From positions 220,776,962 through 220,840,961 of the forward strand of contig CM077644.1 of assembly GCA_039707465.1 (NCBI GenBank): DNA of 64,000 nt, given 5' to 3'. The notes beneath the pieces are model-generated. The model ran no database searches. It worked only from the letters and a program-made list of their open reading frames with translations, and was not told the origin of the DNA. Source of the DNA: Rhabdophis nuchalis. Taxonomy: Eukaryota; Chordata; Lepidosauria; Squamata; Natricidae. The translations under genes were made by a program, and so were the position numbers. Position 1 is the stretch's first letter. Every line of letters begins with the position of its first letter. Below, one piece after another: positions 1 to 10,299 of the stretch.

Positions 1-789
1 TAGGTAGGTAGGTAGGTAGGTAGGTAGGTAGGTAGGTAGGTAGAGGGAGAAAGGAAGAAATATAGTAGGTAGGTAGGTAGGTAGGTAGGTAGGTACATAG
101 GTAGGGGGATGGATAGATAGATAGGGAGAAATACAGTAGATAGGTAGGTAGAGGGATAGACAGAGAGGGAGAAATACAGTAGGTAGGCAGGTAGGTGGAT
201 AGGGGGATAGATAGAGAGGGAGAAATACAGTAGGTAGGTAGGTGGAGGGAGAAAGCAAGAAATACAATAGGTAGGTAAGTAGAGGGATAGACAGAGAGGG
301 AGAAATACGGTAGGTAGGTAGATGTATAGATAGCGAGAAATACGGTAGGTAGGTAGGTAGAGGGATAGAGGGGGGGAAATACAGTAGGTAGGTAGGTAGA
401 TAGAGGGAAAAAGAAAGAAATACAGTAGGTAGGTAGGTAGAGGGATAGAGAGAGGGAGAAATACAGTAGGTAGGTAGGTAGAGGGATAGAGGGGGGGAAA
501 TACAGTAGGTAGGTAGGTAGAGGGATAGAGGGGGGGAAATACAGTAGGTAGGTAGGTAGAGGGAAAAAGAAAGAAATACAGTAGGTAGGTAGGTAGAGGG
601 ATAGACAGAGAGGGAGAAATACAGTAGGTAGGCAGGTAGGTAGATAGGGGGATAGATACAGAGGGAGAAATATAGTAGGTAGGTATGTAGATAGGTAGGT
701 AGGTAGAGGGATAGAGAGGGGGAAATACAATAGGTAGGTAGGTAGGTAGAGGGAGAAAGAAAGAAATACAGTAGGTAGGTAGGTAGAGG

Positions 790-838
<49 letters not shown>

Positions 839-868
839 CGAGAGAGAGAAAAATACAGAAGGTAGGTA
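1..868 (+). repeat. TAGG-rich higher-order minisatellite
   Basis: Runs of TAGG alternate with a conserved spacer of the form GAGGGATAGAGAGGGAGAAATACAG, shown here only as a description of order: GAGGGATAG, purine run, AAATACAG. About eighteen AAATACAG-type cores occur, spaced roughly 40-60 bp apart, with local GATA expansion at 789-838. The same cores occur on the opposite strand at 47510-48360, 50155-50612 and 53790-53966. Confidence 0.9.
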
Positions 869-978
869 GGTTGTGGCTTATATGGTGGTTGGGTGTATGT
901 GTGCAGGTGTAGATCTACACACAGATTGGTTGGCCATTTAACCAGACTGGGCCACAGCAACGCGTGGCCGGGTATAGC

Positions 979-981
<3 letters not shown>
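1..981 (+). mobile_element. Helitron-like element, 3' part, filled by a minisatellite
   Basis: The segment ends with a GC-rich hairpin (GGCCAC at 950-955 pairs with GTGGCC at 964-969), eight bases of spacer, then CTAA at 978-981 followed by T. A short 3' hairpin followed by CTRR and an insertion before T is the Helitron 3' signature. About 100 bp upstream of the hairpin (870-970) is closely matched, in reverse complement, at 47381-47505, where it again abuts the same kind of minisatellite, so hairpin, unique part and array travel together. The 5' end lies outside the window. No Rep/helicase coding is visible, so it would be non-autonomous. An alternative is an unrelated repeat whose end resembles a Helitron by chance. 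Confidence 0.55.
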
Positions 982-1073
<92 letters not shown>

Positions 1074-1096
1074 GTAGTAGTAGCAGTAGTAGTAGT
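978..1096. repeat. (TAA)n followed by (AGT)n microsatellite
   Basis: Near-perfect TAA trinucleotides run directly from the Helitron-like 3' end to about 1070 and change into AGT/AGC triplets up to about 1096. The asparagine- and serine-run translations from this tract are artefacts. Confidence 0.95.
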
Positions 1097-1103
1097 TAAA
1101 TTC

Positions 1104-1355
1104 TGAGTACAGAGGGAGTCCAGACGCAGGCTAGTGAAAGAACAAGCCGTTTATTGGCAAGAAGCAAAAGACGCAGAAAAACTATGTACAAGCAAAAGAA
1201 CTGCGGTAGACAGGGGCTTCCCCATTTGACAGCTACTTATACGCGAGCTGTCAAACGGGGAACCAATCAGGACGCTCCAAGACCTAGTTTCCTGCCAGCC
1301 GCATCTGAGCCAATCAGACGCGACTGGCAGTTACAGACTTGTTACAGCCACAACA
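1104..1355 (-). mobile_element. Short solo LTR, probable
   Basis: Read on the minus strand, this 252-bp segment starts TGTTGTGGC and ends ACTCA, giving the TG...CA ends of an LTR. In order it holds two ATTGG (inverted CCAAT) boxes, a TATA-like GTATAAGTAG inside an inverted repeat (CAGCT near 1230 and 1250), then AATAAA about 45 bp before the 3' end, as in a U3-R-U5 promoter and polyadenylation region. No polypurine tract, primer-binding site or coding lies beside it, so it would be a solo LTR. I could not find a clean target duplication, so the exact ends are uncertain. Confidence 0.55.
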
Positions 1356-2365
1356 GGAATTTCTCCAGGTAAACAAAATGGCCGACAAATGACAGTTGAG
1401 AACCCCACGCCTGCAGAACAGTGTGTATAAGCAACCCCACTGTCAGTACACCAATTATGTGTGTAAAATTTAAATCTGTTTGGCATTTTAGGAGTTGGTG
1501 GAAGAGGAGCACGTCTTTTTTTCTTTTTTATTTCTTGTTGCGATGACCTTTGAGGAATCGCACTTGGCAGTTTTGTTCTTCTTCTCTCTCAGCTTTCCCA
1601 ACAGAAAAGGATGGAATTACTGGTAGGGGTGGTGCTCTCCGCTTCTTCATTTCCATTCTTGCAGTTGCCCCTTGTATATTCCCAAGAAATAATGATGGTG
1701 CCACCGTTACAGAACATAAACTTCGTGAAGAATCTGCGATCATTGTTTCATCAAGGCTTTGTTTACGATATAACATGGGTTTTTAAAAATTCTCCACTAT
1801 CCAGATCTAGTAATATGGATCCATCAAAATAAACCATCACGGGAGAAATAGTTTAAAATAAGCTATAAAATGGACCTTTATTCTTCCTGCCTTATTTAAA
1901 ATCTGCTTATTTTATTGGCCGATTTAAAAGTCAACATATACTTACAATAAAGCTTTTCATGCCCCTTTTCACAAAATGCAATCCAAACCAATTCTGAAAC
2001 GGTTGCAAAACTTACAGCTATAAATCAACACAGGGGAAACAACTCATTGCAACCTGCAGCAGACATACAAAGTATTACATGAGCAGTATATTAACAATGA
2101 ACAGCAGGTAAATCAGATAACAAGACTTGGCAAGTACCCATAGTGATAGACGCCTTGAATACAATCCCAAAATGGCTGAACCCTCACTTGAATACCATCA
2201 GCCTTGGCAAAATCACCATCAATGGCAAAAGGCAACGTTACTTGGAATAGCTTCCATCCTGCAATGATACCTTTAACATTTTCAGTTAACACCTGCCCAT
2301 CCCAAATCCTTGGGAAGCACTCAATAGGGGGATAAAAATGCCAAATCCAGTCTAAATGTTTGACT
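1356..2365. other. No recognisable feature
   Basis: Mixed-composition DNA. Short overlapping open frames near 1550-1832 on both strands show no codon pattern or domain that I recognise. I see no promoter or exon structure. Confidence 0.5.
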
Positions 2366-2373
2366 GACTGTGC

Positions 2374-2595
2374 CAGTGGTGGGTTCCTACTGGTTCAGCC
2401 TGGTTCATCCGAACCGGTAGTGGTTTGGTGGCCTGGATTGCTGGAACCAGCAGGGACCCAGGCCTGCCACGCCCCTGAACTGGTTCTTATTTTTTTATCT
2501 TGTTTTTTGCTTCTGTGCATATGCAGAGCAATTTTTATTGCCCACGGCTCCCCAATGAGCAAACCGGCAGTAGTGACTGCCGGAATCCGCTCCTG
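2374..2595. mobile_element. hAT-type MITE (CAGTGGTGGGTTCC family)
   Basis: The element begins CAGTGGTGGGTTCC and ends with an inverted, degenerate copy (GGAATCCGCTCCTG). It is flanked by an exact 8-bp duplication, GACTGTGC, at 2366-2373 and 2596-2603. An 8-bp duplication with CAG...CTG ends is diagnostic of the hAT superfamily. No transposase is encoded. Relatives in this window lie at 8204, 23688, 25157, 54918 and 59291. Confidence 0.88.
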
Positions 2596-2799
2596 GACTG
2601 TGCAGTTAACCACAATAATTTATTAAACTTTGTCACCCAGCTCTTTGACAATCTTGGTGGCTCATAACACTCAAAGAAATTGCAAGAAAATCAATGCAAC
2701 ATCAAAAATAAAGATAAAATTTGCAAGCACAATAAAATGTGAGGGTCTTATTCTCCCTTGCCAAAGAACTGGGTGAAGAGCCAGGCCTTTACAAATCAT

Positions 2800-3015
2800 G
2801 AATAATGGATGGCTCTTAGTCAGCTCACATTTGGACTATTGCACTGAGCTCTAGATGGGGTTACATGAAGGATATTCGGAAACTACAAGTGGTCGAGAAC
2901 ATGGTGGTATGGGTAATTATTGGGGCCCCATAGGGCGGCTCATGTTACATACATTGCTGTACTGAAAGCTGCATAGGTTGCTTCCAGGTACAGTTCAAGG
3001 TGTTGGCCTTTAAAT
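2800..3015 (+). mobile_element. Old L2-clade LINE fragment
   Basis: The segment can be aligned by eye with the reverse-transcriptase C-terminal part of the L2 copies at 11.6 and 53.0 kb: the stretch equivalent to the SRLDYCN motif, then a VQN-like motif, then the FKVL region. It has frameshifts and stops and no 3' tail, so it is an old remnant. Confidence 0.55.
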
Positions 3016-3252
3016 GACATCAAACTGACTCATGCTGTTACCATTTGTGTGTGTGCACATGCATGTACACAAATGTCATTGAATCAATCTTTGGCTCCTC
3101 GTGACTGCCTGGATAGATCCCTGCAGTTTTCTTGGCAAGATTTTCAGAAGGTCACCCAGTGGGCTTCATTCCTGGAATAGAACTAGAAACACATTGTTCT
3201 AGTTGCTAACTTGGTGCCTTAACCACTTTACAAAACTTGGTATCTGAAAGAT

Positions 3253-3300
<48 letters not shown>
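3253..3300. repeat. (CA)n microsatellite
   Basis: About 24 uninterrupted AC dinucleotides, directly upstream of the SINE at 3301. Confidence 0.97.
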
Positions 3301-3303
<3 letters not shown>

Positions 3304-3450
3304 GCTTAGTGGCCAAAACATCTGCCTAACATGTAATACAGCCCCGGTTCAAATCCCAGTAAGGGTATGGCTAGCTGATGAGAGCCAAATAGCTTGAAAT
3401 AGATCTATACTAGTCTCCCTTGTTTATTTATTTATCAGCACAAATGTAAA
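3301..3450 (+). mobile_element. tRNA-derived SINE
   Basis: The 5' part carries an A-box-like CTTAGTGGCCAAAA and a perfect B box GGTTCAAATCC, the internal RNA polymerase III promoter of a tRNA-like head. The unrelated body ends in a TTTATTTATTTAT tail. A second copy at 57008-57157 differs at only about nine positions, so both are recent insertions. The tRNA-like head is part of the SINE and is not a functional tRNA gene. Confidence 0.8.
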
Positions 3451-3699
3451 CATGTATTTATGTATGTATAAAATAAAGTAGTTCCCTATAGTTTCCGTTA
3501 TACAAAAATGACTCTCTAAAAGACACATGCACATAAACACTTGCACATATGTGTGCGGGCACGCACACACAGAGACAAACTCACCTTTAAAAATTATAAT
3601 TCAAAATAAAGTAACGTTTGGAGTTCCTTGTAGTTTCCAATATTTGTGGTATAATGACCATATTCTGCAAGTAACAGAATGCATAATTACTATTACTGT

Positions 3700-3945
3700 T
3701 ACTATTAATTAAATTTATATACCGCACCTTCTCCCTACTGGGACACAGGGCGGTGTACAGGCAGGTAAAATCGACAATACAAAACATAAAATACATTAAA
3801 AATACATTAAATAATTGGCCTGTCATAAAACCCCTATTAAAACCCCTGCTAAAACAAATTAAAAACTACGCCAGGCCGGCCGCACGAAATAGATAGATCT
3901 TCAAGGCCTGACGGAAAAGGCGTAGGTCGGTGATCGTCCATTCTA
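3700..3945 (-). mobile_element. L2-clade LINE 3' end
   Basis: On the minus strand this is the 3' untranslated end of an L2 element: the hairpin-like CACCGCCCTGTGTCC...GGTGCGGTATATAAA block, preceded by the end of the coding region (the part after the FRxxLKTHLF motif). It is 5'-truncated and shares the terminal hairpin with the copies at 5.2, 11.0, 20.9, 28.7, 42.8 and 53.7 kb. Confidence 0.75.
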
Positions 3946-4589
3946 TTGTTAGTTCATTATTTACACTTCAAACAGCATCTCTGCGAACCACAGAGGCCAA
4001 TGACATCCTCCAGTGGAATGGTCTAGAATAATTTCTTTTAATGCCTCTTTGCCCACTTCATTCAAAAGCACCCGACAATTATATTATCCTACTTCTGCAA
4101 GAGCAATTTTAAGTAAATTGAGTCCTGCCCATATCGTCCATACTTATTTATTGTGCTTTTCTAAACCATGTAGTTATTTTTGTGCAAAGTCATGAAAAGT
4201 CATAGTAACTTAAAAATTATGGGTGAAATATGATAGACAGTTTTAAAAACACTATTTGCTGACTATATAAGTGTCTCCTTTGTTTTTCATGGAATTTTAG
4301 GGACAGGGGGATACAGAGACAATCACTTAGCATTTGTAACCTTTCTGCGTTTCATTCCTTTTTCTTATTACAGAAAGTTATTAAGAAGTGGGGAAAAAAG
4401 AATTATTACTCAATTCTTGTTTGGAAGCAATAGGATCCCTCTGGACGTGTCTAAATTTGCTTCAGTGGCATTTCCGACAAATGTAATATATTATTCAGCC
4501 ATCAGTGACATAAACATGTGTTTCTGGAAAGTTCTTGTTAAATCAAGCCCCTCAGATGATTTGGAAGTGACATATTTACCATGTACAAG
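3946..4589. other. No clear feature; one weak exon-like segment
   Basis: AT-rich DNA. A polypyrimidine tract with ACAG at about 4374 is followed by an open frame of some 88 codons that runs to 4644, partly into the next SINE. I recognise no protein family in it and see no matching donor site, so I do not call an exon. Confidence 0.4.
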
Positions 4590-4803
4590 GAGCAATGTGG
4601 TGGCCTACAGGTGGAGCTCTTGGCTCACAATCAGAAGGCTGTGAGTTTGATCCTAGGTAGAGACAGATATTTCTCTCTCTGGGCACAATGAGAATATATT
4701 TGCTAAACAAATCTCCTCATTGGTGTCAGGAAGGGCATCTGGCCAGTAAATACTCTGCTAGCTCCATTCAGTTGGCCAGGATCCATCCTACAAAGGATTA
4801 TGG
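4590..4803 (+). mobile_element. tRNA-derived SINE, second family
   Basis: A tRNA-like head with an A-box-like AGGTGGAGCTCTTGGC and a B-box-like GAGTTTGATCC is followed by an unrelated body with CTCTCTCTGGG and ATCTCCTCATTGG blocks. It ends directly against the L2 fragment that follows. The boundaries are approximate. Confidence 0.5.
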
Positions 4804-4805
4804 GG

Positions 4806-5305
4806 TTGTTAAATGAAAATGATTCAAGGTGTTGGTTACTATCTTTAAAGCGTTCCATGGCTTAGGACCTGGGTACCTACAAGATCGCCTTCTGCCACCG
4901 AGAGCCTCCCACTGGCCAGTACGCTCCCATAGAGAGGGTCTCCTCATAGTGCTGTCGGCCAAACAATGTCGACTTGCGACACCCAGGGGGAGAGCCTTCT
5001 CTGTGGGAGCACCTGTCCTCTGGAACGAATTGCCTCCAGAGTTATGAATTATCCCCGACCTACGCACCTTCCGCCATGCTCTTAAAACTTTTCTTTTTCA
5101 ACAAGCCGGGCTGGCGTAAATACAAATTTTATTAATTTTAATTGGGTTTGCTTGGTTTTTAAGTTTATTATGGGCCAAATTATTTAATATGTTTTTAAAT
5201 TTTTAACTTTTGTATACCTGTGTTTTATTTTGGCTGTACACCACCCTGAGTCCTTCGGGAGTAGGGCGGTATAAAAATATAAATAAACTAAACTAAACTA
5301 TGATG
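4806..5305 (+). mobile_element. 5'-truncated L2-clade LINE
   Basis: The coding part is homologous to the last ~90 codons of the L2 protein: the FKALHG, RSHREGLL-like and LWNELPPEL motifs and then the L-K-T-F-L region. One frame is interrupted by a stop within the P-E-L region at about 5046. The 3' end carries the CCACCCTGAGTCCTTCGGG hairpin and a short (AAACT)n tail. It is a dead copy from a subfamily different from the 11-kb and 51-kb elements. Confidence 0.8.
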
Positions 5306-5990
5306 ATGATATTTACTATGCACAACCTCTACAAAGAATCTTACATAAAAGTGCAACAAATTATATCAGTGGTCTTCCTGATATTGAGAGGACGTTGTGA
5401 GCAACAGAGAGGATCTATCAACAATTTATGAGATGCATCTATTTATGCAGAACTATATTCCATAACTACCATTCTACCATGATGACCTGAATGGGAATTA
5501 CTATTAATACACTATTTAATGAAAGTTTCTTGATGCTCGCCCGGGTTCCCTTGGAGAGTTGTTTTTTAGATTTTATCCTTGTTTCCTAGGCGGTCATCTA
5601 CTAGTTGTAAAAGTTTATAATTTATATTGCATTTGAGAAAATGGGGTCAGATTCATGCTGGAACTGTTGCTGTTAATCAAACAGTCCATAAAAGCATGAT
5701 AATGTTGTTGACTCAAGCAAAGATTAGGTTGAAATGATTTCCCTAATCAGATGCTAAGCAAATAGATCTATAGCCTGTATTTTTAGTTAATGGTGCCTTT
5801 AATCGATTTGGAAAACACTAAAAAGAAAGAAAGAAAGAACTCTTTACTATCTTCATAAACATTTGCCCTAAAGTCCTCTATCTGATTGGCCTGAAAGCTT
5901 TACTTTTCTGGCTTCTGATTGGTTCTTTTCTAACTTCCTTATTAGCCCCAGAAGAGATATCATGTCAGCCAAAAGGATGTTTGGGAATCA
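5306..5990. other. No recognisable feature
   Basis: AT-rich DNA with a short (GAAA)n run near 5823. No open frame, promoter or repeat boundary that I can support. Confidence 0.5.
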
Positions 5991-5992
5991 AT

Positions 5993-6668
5993 AATACAAT
6001 AGCAGAGTTGGATGGGACCTTGGAGGTCTTCTAGTCCAACCCCCTGCCTAGGCAGGAAGCCCTATACCATTTCAGACAAATGGCTATCCAACATCTTCTT
6101 AAAGACTTCCAGGGTTGGGGCATTCACAACTTCTGGAGGCAAGCTGTTCCACTGATTGATTGTTCTAACTGTCAGGAAATTTCTCCTCAGTTCTAAGTTG
6201 CTTCTCTCCTTGATTAGTTTCCACCCATTGCTTCTTGTTCTGCCCTCAGGTGCTTTGGAGAATAGTTTGACTCCCTCTTCTTTGTAGCAGCCTCTGAGAT
6301 ATTGGAACACTGCTATCATGTCTCCCCTAGTCCTTCTTTTCATTAAACTAGACATACCCAGTTCCTGCAACCGTTCCTCATATGTTTTAGCCTCCAGTCC
6401 CCTAATCATTTGGTTGCTCTTCTCTGCACTCTTTCCAAAGTCTCCACATCTTTTCTACATTGTGGCGACCAAAACTGAATGCAGTATTCCAAGTGTGGCC
6501 TTACCAAGGCCTTATAAAGTAGTATTCACACTTCACGTGATCTTGATTCTATCCTTCTGTTTATGCAGCCTAGAACTGTGTTGGCTTTTTTGGCAGCTGC
6601 TGCACACTGCTGGCTCATATTTAAATGGTTGTCCACTAGGACTCCAAGATCCCTTTCACATTTACAGC
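5993..6668 (-). mobile_element. 5'-truncated CR1 LINE (snake CR1-L3 type)
   Basis: On the minus strand this is the C-terminal part of a CR1 reverse transcriptase gene and its short 3' untranslated region. The 3' region has the CR1 hallmark GGTTGGACTAGAAGACCTCC and ends in a CTATTGTATT-type tail. No target duplication is visible, which is usual for CR1. Upstream coding continues beyond the open frame to about 6668, where the copy is truncated. Confidence 0.9.
6062..6409 (-). pseudogene. CR1 reverse transcriptase, C-terminal fragment
   Basis: An open frame of 115 codons corresponds to the end of the CR1 ORF2 protein, downstream of the catalytic domain. The recognisable motifs are [31 protein letters not shown] and WNSLPPEVV. 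The endonuclease domain and the YADD-type active site are absent because the copy is 5'-truncated, so it has no enzymatic function. Near-identical fragments lie at 17.4, 25.4 and 54.5 kb. It is open only because it is fairly young. Confidence 0.9.
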
Positions 6669-6689
6669 TATAATTTTTACAATGACAAT

Positions 6690-6732
6690 AAAGATGATGA
6701 TGATGATGATGAGATGATGATGATGATGATTA
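6690..6732. repeat. (GAT)n microsatellite
   Basis: A run of GAT triplets just beyond the CR1 5' truncation point. The acidic DDDD translation is an artefact of this tract. Confidence 0.9.
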
Positions 6733-7145
6733 TTAAGCATGAAATAGCAGAGATAGGTCTGGAAATGAAATCAGAAATCAGAAAGAGACAATGTATTAAA
6801 CCTTTCTACAGACATATGTCACAATGAAGTTTTAGGCAAATGCATTTTCTCCAATTAGCAGGAGTTGAATTTTTTTTCAGAAGAACAGCCGGTTCTTCAA
6901 TACTCAGAACTTTAAGACAGGCATGGTGACACATAATGTTTGGGGCAGGGGCTATAACAGGATGATGAGACAATCAGAAATGGCGGGGATTTTATTTTTT
7001 GTGAGGAAAACGCTGTGATGTGAAGCTGTTTCTTTTTAATTATGCTAAGCTTATAGGGTAAATTACGTTTTGCTTCAAAACGATGCAAATACTACAGCAA
7101 AAGATTTGAAGTTTTACATTGCCTTCTTGCTTTAGGGGCAACTAG

Positions 7146-7295
7146 GGATGCGGTGGCTCAGTGGTTAAGACACTGAGCTTGTCAATCAGAAATGTCGGCA
7201 GTTCGGCGATTCAAATCTCTAGCATAGCGTAACGGAGTGAGCACCCGTTACTTGTCCTACTTCTGCCAAACTAGGAGTTCAAAAGCACATAAATT
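7146..7295 (+). mobile_element. Sauria-type SINE, 5' half
   Basis: The head begins GATGCGGTGGCTCAGTGG, with an A box and a degenerate B box (GATTCAAATCTC), followed by the CCCGTTACTTGTC and TTCTGCCAA blocks that are also present at 15.65 and 58.9 kb. The 3' BovB-like tail is missing, so this is a 3'-truncated or decayed copy. Confidence 0.75.
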
Positions 7296-7584
7296 TATGT
7301 ACATTTATTTATAATTTATAGAAATGATGACAAATTCAGATTATGTTGTAGTAGAAAGATATTTTGTACTTAACTAAAATACTTAAAAGATGTATGTATA
7401 ATTGAAAACTTAGATAAATTCTTGGTTCTATATAGAGAAAATAATATGGTTATGTATCTTATAACAATAATTTACTTCACAAAGACAATTGAGAATATCA
7501 TTACAAAATAATCTTGGGATAATTCTATACCTTCTTTTTTATTTGTTGAATAACCATTGATTTGGATAAATATTAATTGTGATT
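7296..7584. other. No recognisable feature
   Basis: AT-rich DNA between a SINE remnant and a hAT MITE. Confidence 0.5.
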
Positions 7585-7592
7585 ATGTAGAG

Positions 7593-7954
7593 CAGCGTTT
7601 TTCAACCACTGTGCCATGGCACACTAGTGTGCCGTGAGATATTGTTTGGTGTGCCGTGGGAAAAATTCCTGCCAGAATATCAGCTTTGTGTTCAGCCAAA
7701 CAGGCCCAGGTTTCGCACTGAGTAAGTAAACAGAAATATAAACAATTATAAAATACTTTATTATTTCATAATAAAGTAATTATAAAATAATTTCTTTGTG
7801 TTTATTTGATTCCTATTCAAGAGAATTACTTTATATATAGTCAATATAGGCACAGAGTTAAATTTTTTTAACATTTTCTAATGGTGGTGGTGTGCCTCGT
7901 GATTTTTTTCATGAAAAAAGTGTGCCTTTGCACAAAAAAGGTTGAAAAACACTG
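7593..7954. mobile_element. hAT-type MITE (CAGCGTTTTTCAACC family)
   Basis: The ends are inverted repeats: CAGCGTTTTTCAACC at the left and GGTTGAAAAACACTG at the right. The exact 8-bp duplication ATGTAGAG flanks it at 7585-7592 and 7955-7962. The inner sequence has a GTGTGCCGTG motif near the left end and GGTGTGCCTCGTG near the right. No transposase is encoded. Confidence 0.92.
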
Positions 7955-8203
7955 ATGTAGAGAATAAGGTGATATGAAAGCTTAGATTTTATGTATAAAC
8001 ATTGGATGGAAATTAATAAGTATGTTTGCAACTGATGCACTAAACCTATGACCGAACAACATGTTGCATAAAATTAAAAATGATTGAATGTTCTATTTGT
8101 TTTTAAATGTGGAAAATAAAAATTTAGCTTAAAAAAAGAAAAAAAGAGAGAAAAAAATAGGATAGAGAAGAACAAACTATAATTTTTGGCAATCACATTA
8201 AGA

Positions 8204-8499
8204 CAGTGGTGGGTTCCGGGCACTACAGCCCGGTACAGGCATACTGGTGGTAGCTGGGAGCAGCGGCCAAAATACCGGAACGATGGCTCATTTGTCCCAC
8301 CCACCCGTCCGTGTTCCTTACCACTTGTTGATGCAAATGGACCAGTTGCGCACATGCGCACGGCATGAGGCGCCTTCATGATCTCTGCCGAGCAGCTGGG
8401 TATTGGAGGGCAGTGGTGTGTGCACATGCATGTGTCCGACGAGGACACCCGGCCCTGTCGCAGTGTACTGGTTGCAATGGGATCCGGAACCCACTACTG
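8204..8499. mobile_element. hAT-type MITE (CAGTGGTGGGTTCC family)
   Basis: The termini CAGTGGTGGGTTCCGG and CCGGAACCCACTACTG are near-perfect inverted repeats. The exact 8-bp duplication CATTAAGA flanks it at 8196-8203 and 8500-8507. Intact ends and duplication mark a fairly recent insertion. Non-coding. Confidence 0.93.
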
Positions 8500-8507
8500 C
8501 ATTAAGA

Positions 8508-9442
8508 GATAGATAAAGCTTACTGCTAGTAGTTGTGGCAGGCATAGTCTGTTTTCAGTTATTGATTCCATGTATGTAGAAAGATAATAGAATGGTAGGT
8601 TCAGCCTGGAGCGAATTCAGATTTTCCATGTTTCATAACACAATTTCAGGGCTGCCGAAAGCATACACTGTTCTCATGTGTGACGATCTGTATACTGGTT
8701 CTTGAGACAATAATGCCTCTTGGCTAAGCTAGAGGATTATGCTAACATACAATAGACTTTTGCCAACAAACAATAGAGCCACTGAACTATAAATAGGCAG
8801 GCACAAAACTGATTCTTTAGAGCAGAAAATGACCCACTTTTTTTTGATAGCAGACTGATTCAATTAAACCCACTGAAAAACAACCCTGAGACAATTCAAC
8901 CTACAAATAAATATGCTCTAGGAAGAAAGCAGGAAGTTGTCTATCAAGAAGCATAATCCTTCACAGGCCGAATTGCAGTATATTGATCACAGGGATAGTA
9001 CAAATGAAGTATTTATCTCAAAAATATCATAATCTTAAATTTAGGATGAAACAAAATTGGGTTTTAAAAATCTAGATAAGCACCAGATAGTAAGAAAGAG
9101 GCAGAGGTTTTGGTACCTTTATATTTTCACCTAATGGTTATCCAGATTTTTACAGTTTATACCTGATAATGTATTCCATCTGTAATGCTGTTATTCCTTT
9201 TGTTTCAAAAATCAACAAATATTTGATTTGTTTGATTTGATCTTAACCTCTGTTAAGATGATGTTACATCTTTCAGTAAATGTTGGATGCTCAAGCTTGA
9301 AAGTGATGAAATATATCCATAAATACAACAGTTCTTGTTGCAGGTTCTTTGGAGATGATTGACATGGGCTTTTTCTGTGATGAGACTAAGAAATATCATG
9401 TGTCATTGCTGAGTTTATCCCTATGCAGGATTGTGGGGTAGA
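8508..9442. other. No recognisable feature
   Basis: AT-rich, apparently low-copy DNA. I see no exon, promoter or repeat boundary that I can support. Confidence 0.5.
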
Positions 9443-9840
9443 TCTATCTATCTAAATGGCTGTGTGTGTGTGTGTGTGTGTGTATGTGTGTATGTGTGTT
9501 CCAGCATAACTCTGGAACACCTTGAACAATTTCAACCAACTTGGTACACAGATGACTTACTCTCTGGAAACAAATACTTTGGGGATAAGATACCCCTAAA
9601 TCCCCTCGAGGTTCTGTGTGTTCTGTTAAGATACAGCCTGTTGTGCCTTAAAATGGCTTCTACTGTACTGCTGTAAAATGGCTTCTACTATGCAGCACAG
9701 TGGAGTTGCCGTGGTAACGGCTTCACAGTACTCCACAAGGGGGCTCCCTCTGGTAAGGGGAAAAATAAAACATTAAAAATTACTTCCAGACATTTTCTCC
9801 CTATAAATAAATACCCTGGCAACGCCAGGTTAATGGCTAG
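9443..9840 (+). mobile_element. Non-autonomous Helitron with canonical ends
   Basis: The element begins TCTATCTATCTAAATGG right after an A and ends in CTAG right before a T, matching Helitron insertion between A and T. Near the 3' end is a hairpin (CCTGGC 9815-9820, loop AAC, GCCAGG 9824-9829), eleven bases before CTAG. The body contains a (TG)n run at 9462-9498 and a block (TTGAACAATTTCAACCAACT, then TTGGTACACA) that I associate with vertebrate Helitron families. No Rep/helicase is encoded. Confidence 0.8.
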
Positions 9841-9844
9841 TTAT

Positions 9845-10295
9845 AAATAAATGTACACATTTCTTCCTTGGCTTTTATCTCTGAATTTGTATATTAGGCT
9901 TCAGGAGAAAAGGAGAAAACAGGCTTTGTGGCTAATATATGCTATTGTAAAGGCAACCTGATCAAGAAGCCAGGATCTGCAATTTCAAATACAGTTACTA
10001 CTCACCTGTTAGATTTCCTACATGTTAAACTTATGTGTGAAGGCCAGGACATTAGTTCAATCTATTGATATGATGAAAGTGGAAAACAGAGTTGAAACTG
10101 AAAATTATATTCCCCGAACACTTTGCTCTTATTGCCTTCATTAATTTGTGGGGGGACGGACCCGCTAACCTGTTTTTTGCACATTATTTCAGACTCATAA
10201 TCCATTGAACTGACTATATTTCCTATGTGTATGATTCTTTCATTAAGTAAAAGTTACGATGTTATCTTAAGCAACCAGTATCACCTTTATTTTTC
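9845..10295. other. No recognisable feature
   Basis: AT-rich DNA between the Helitron and a SINE. Nothing is supported here. Confidence 0.5.
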
Positions 10296-10299
10296 TGGA

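Noticed and set aside
1..868. CRISPR-like alternation of repeat and spacer
   Set aside because: Cores are separated by variable runs of the same tetranucleotide, not by unique spacers, and the DNA is vertebrate.
893..1099. Frame ending in poly-Asn and poly-Ser
   Set aside because: Translation of (TAA/AAT)n and (AGT)n.
1550..1832. Overlapping open frames on both strands suggesting an exon
   Set aside because: No splice-site pair or known domain; lengths are within chance.
3301..3380. tRNA-like heads (also at 4590, 7146, 15627, 57008, 58838, 60518)
   Set aside because: Each is joined to a SINE body in repeated copies; none folds as an isolated tRNA gene with a clear anticodon stem.
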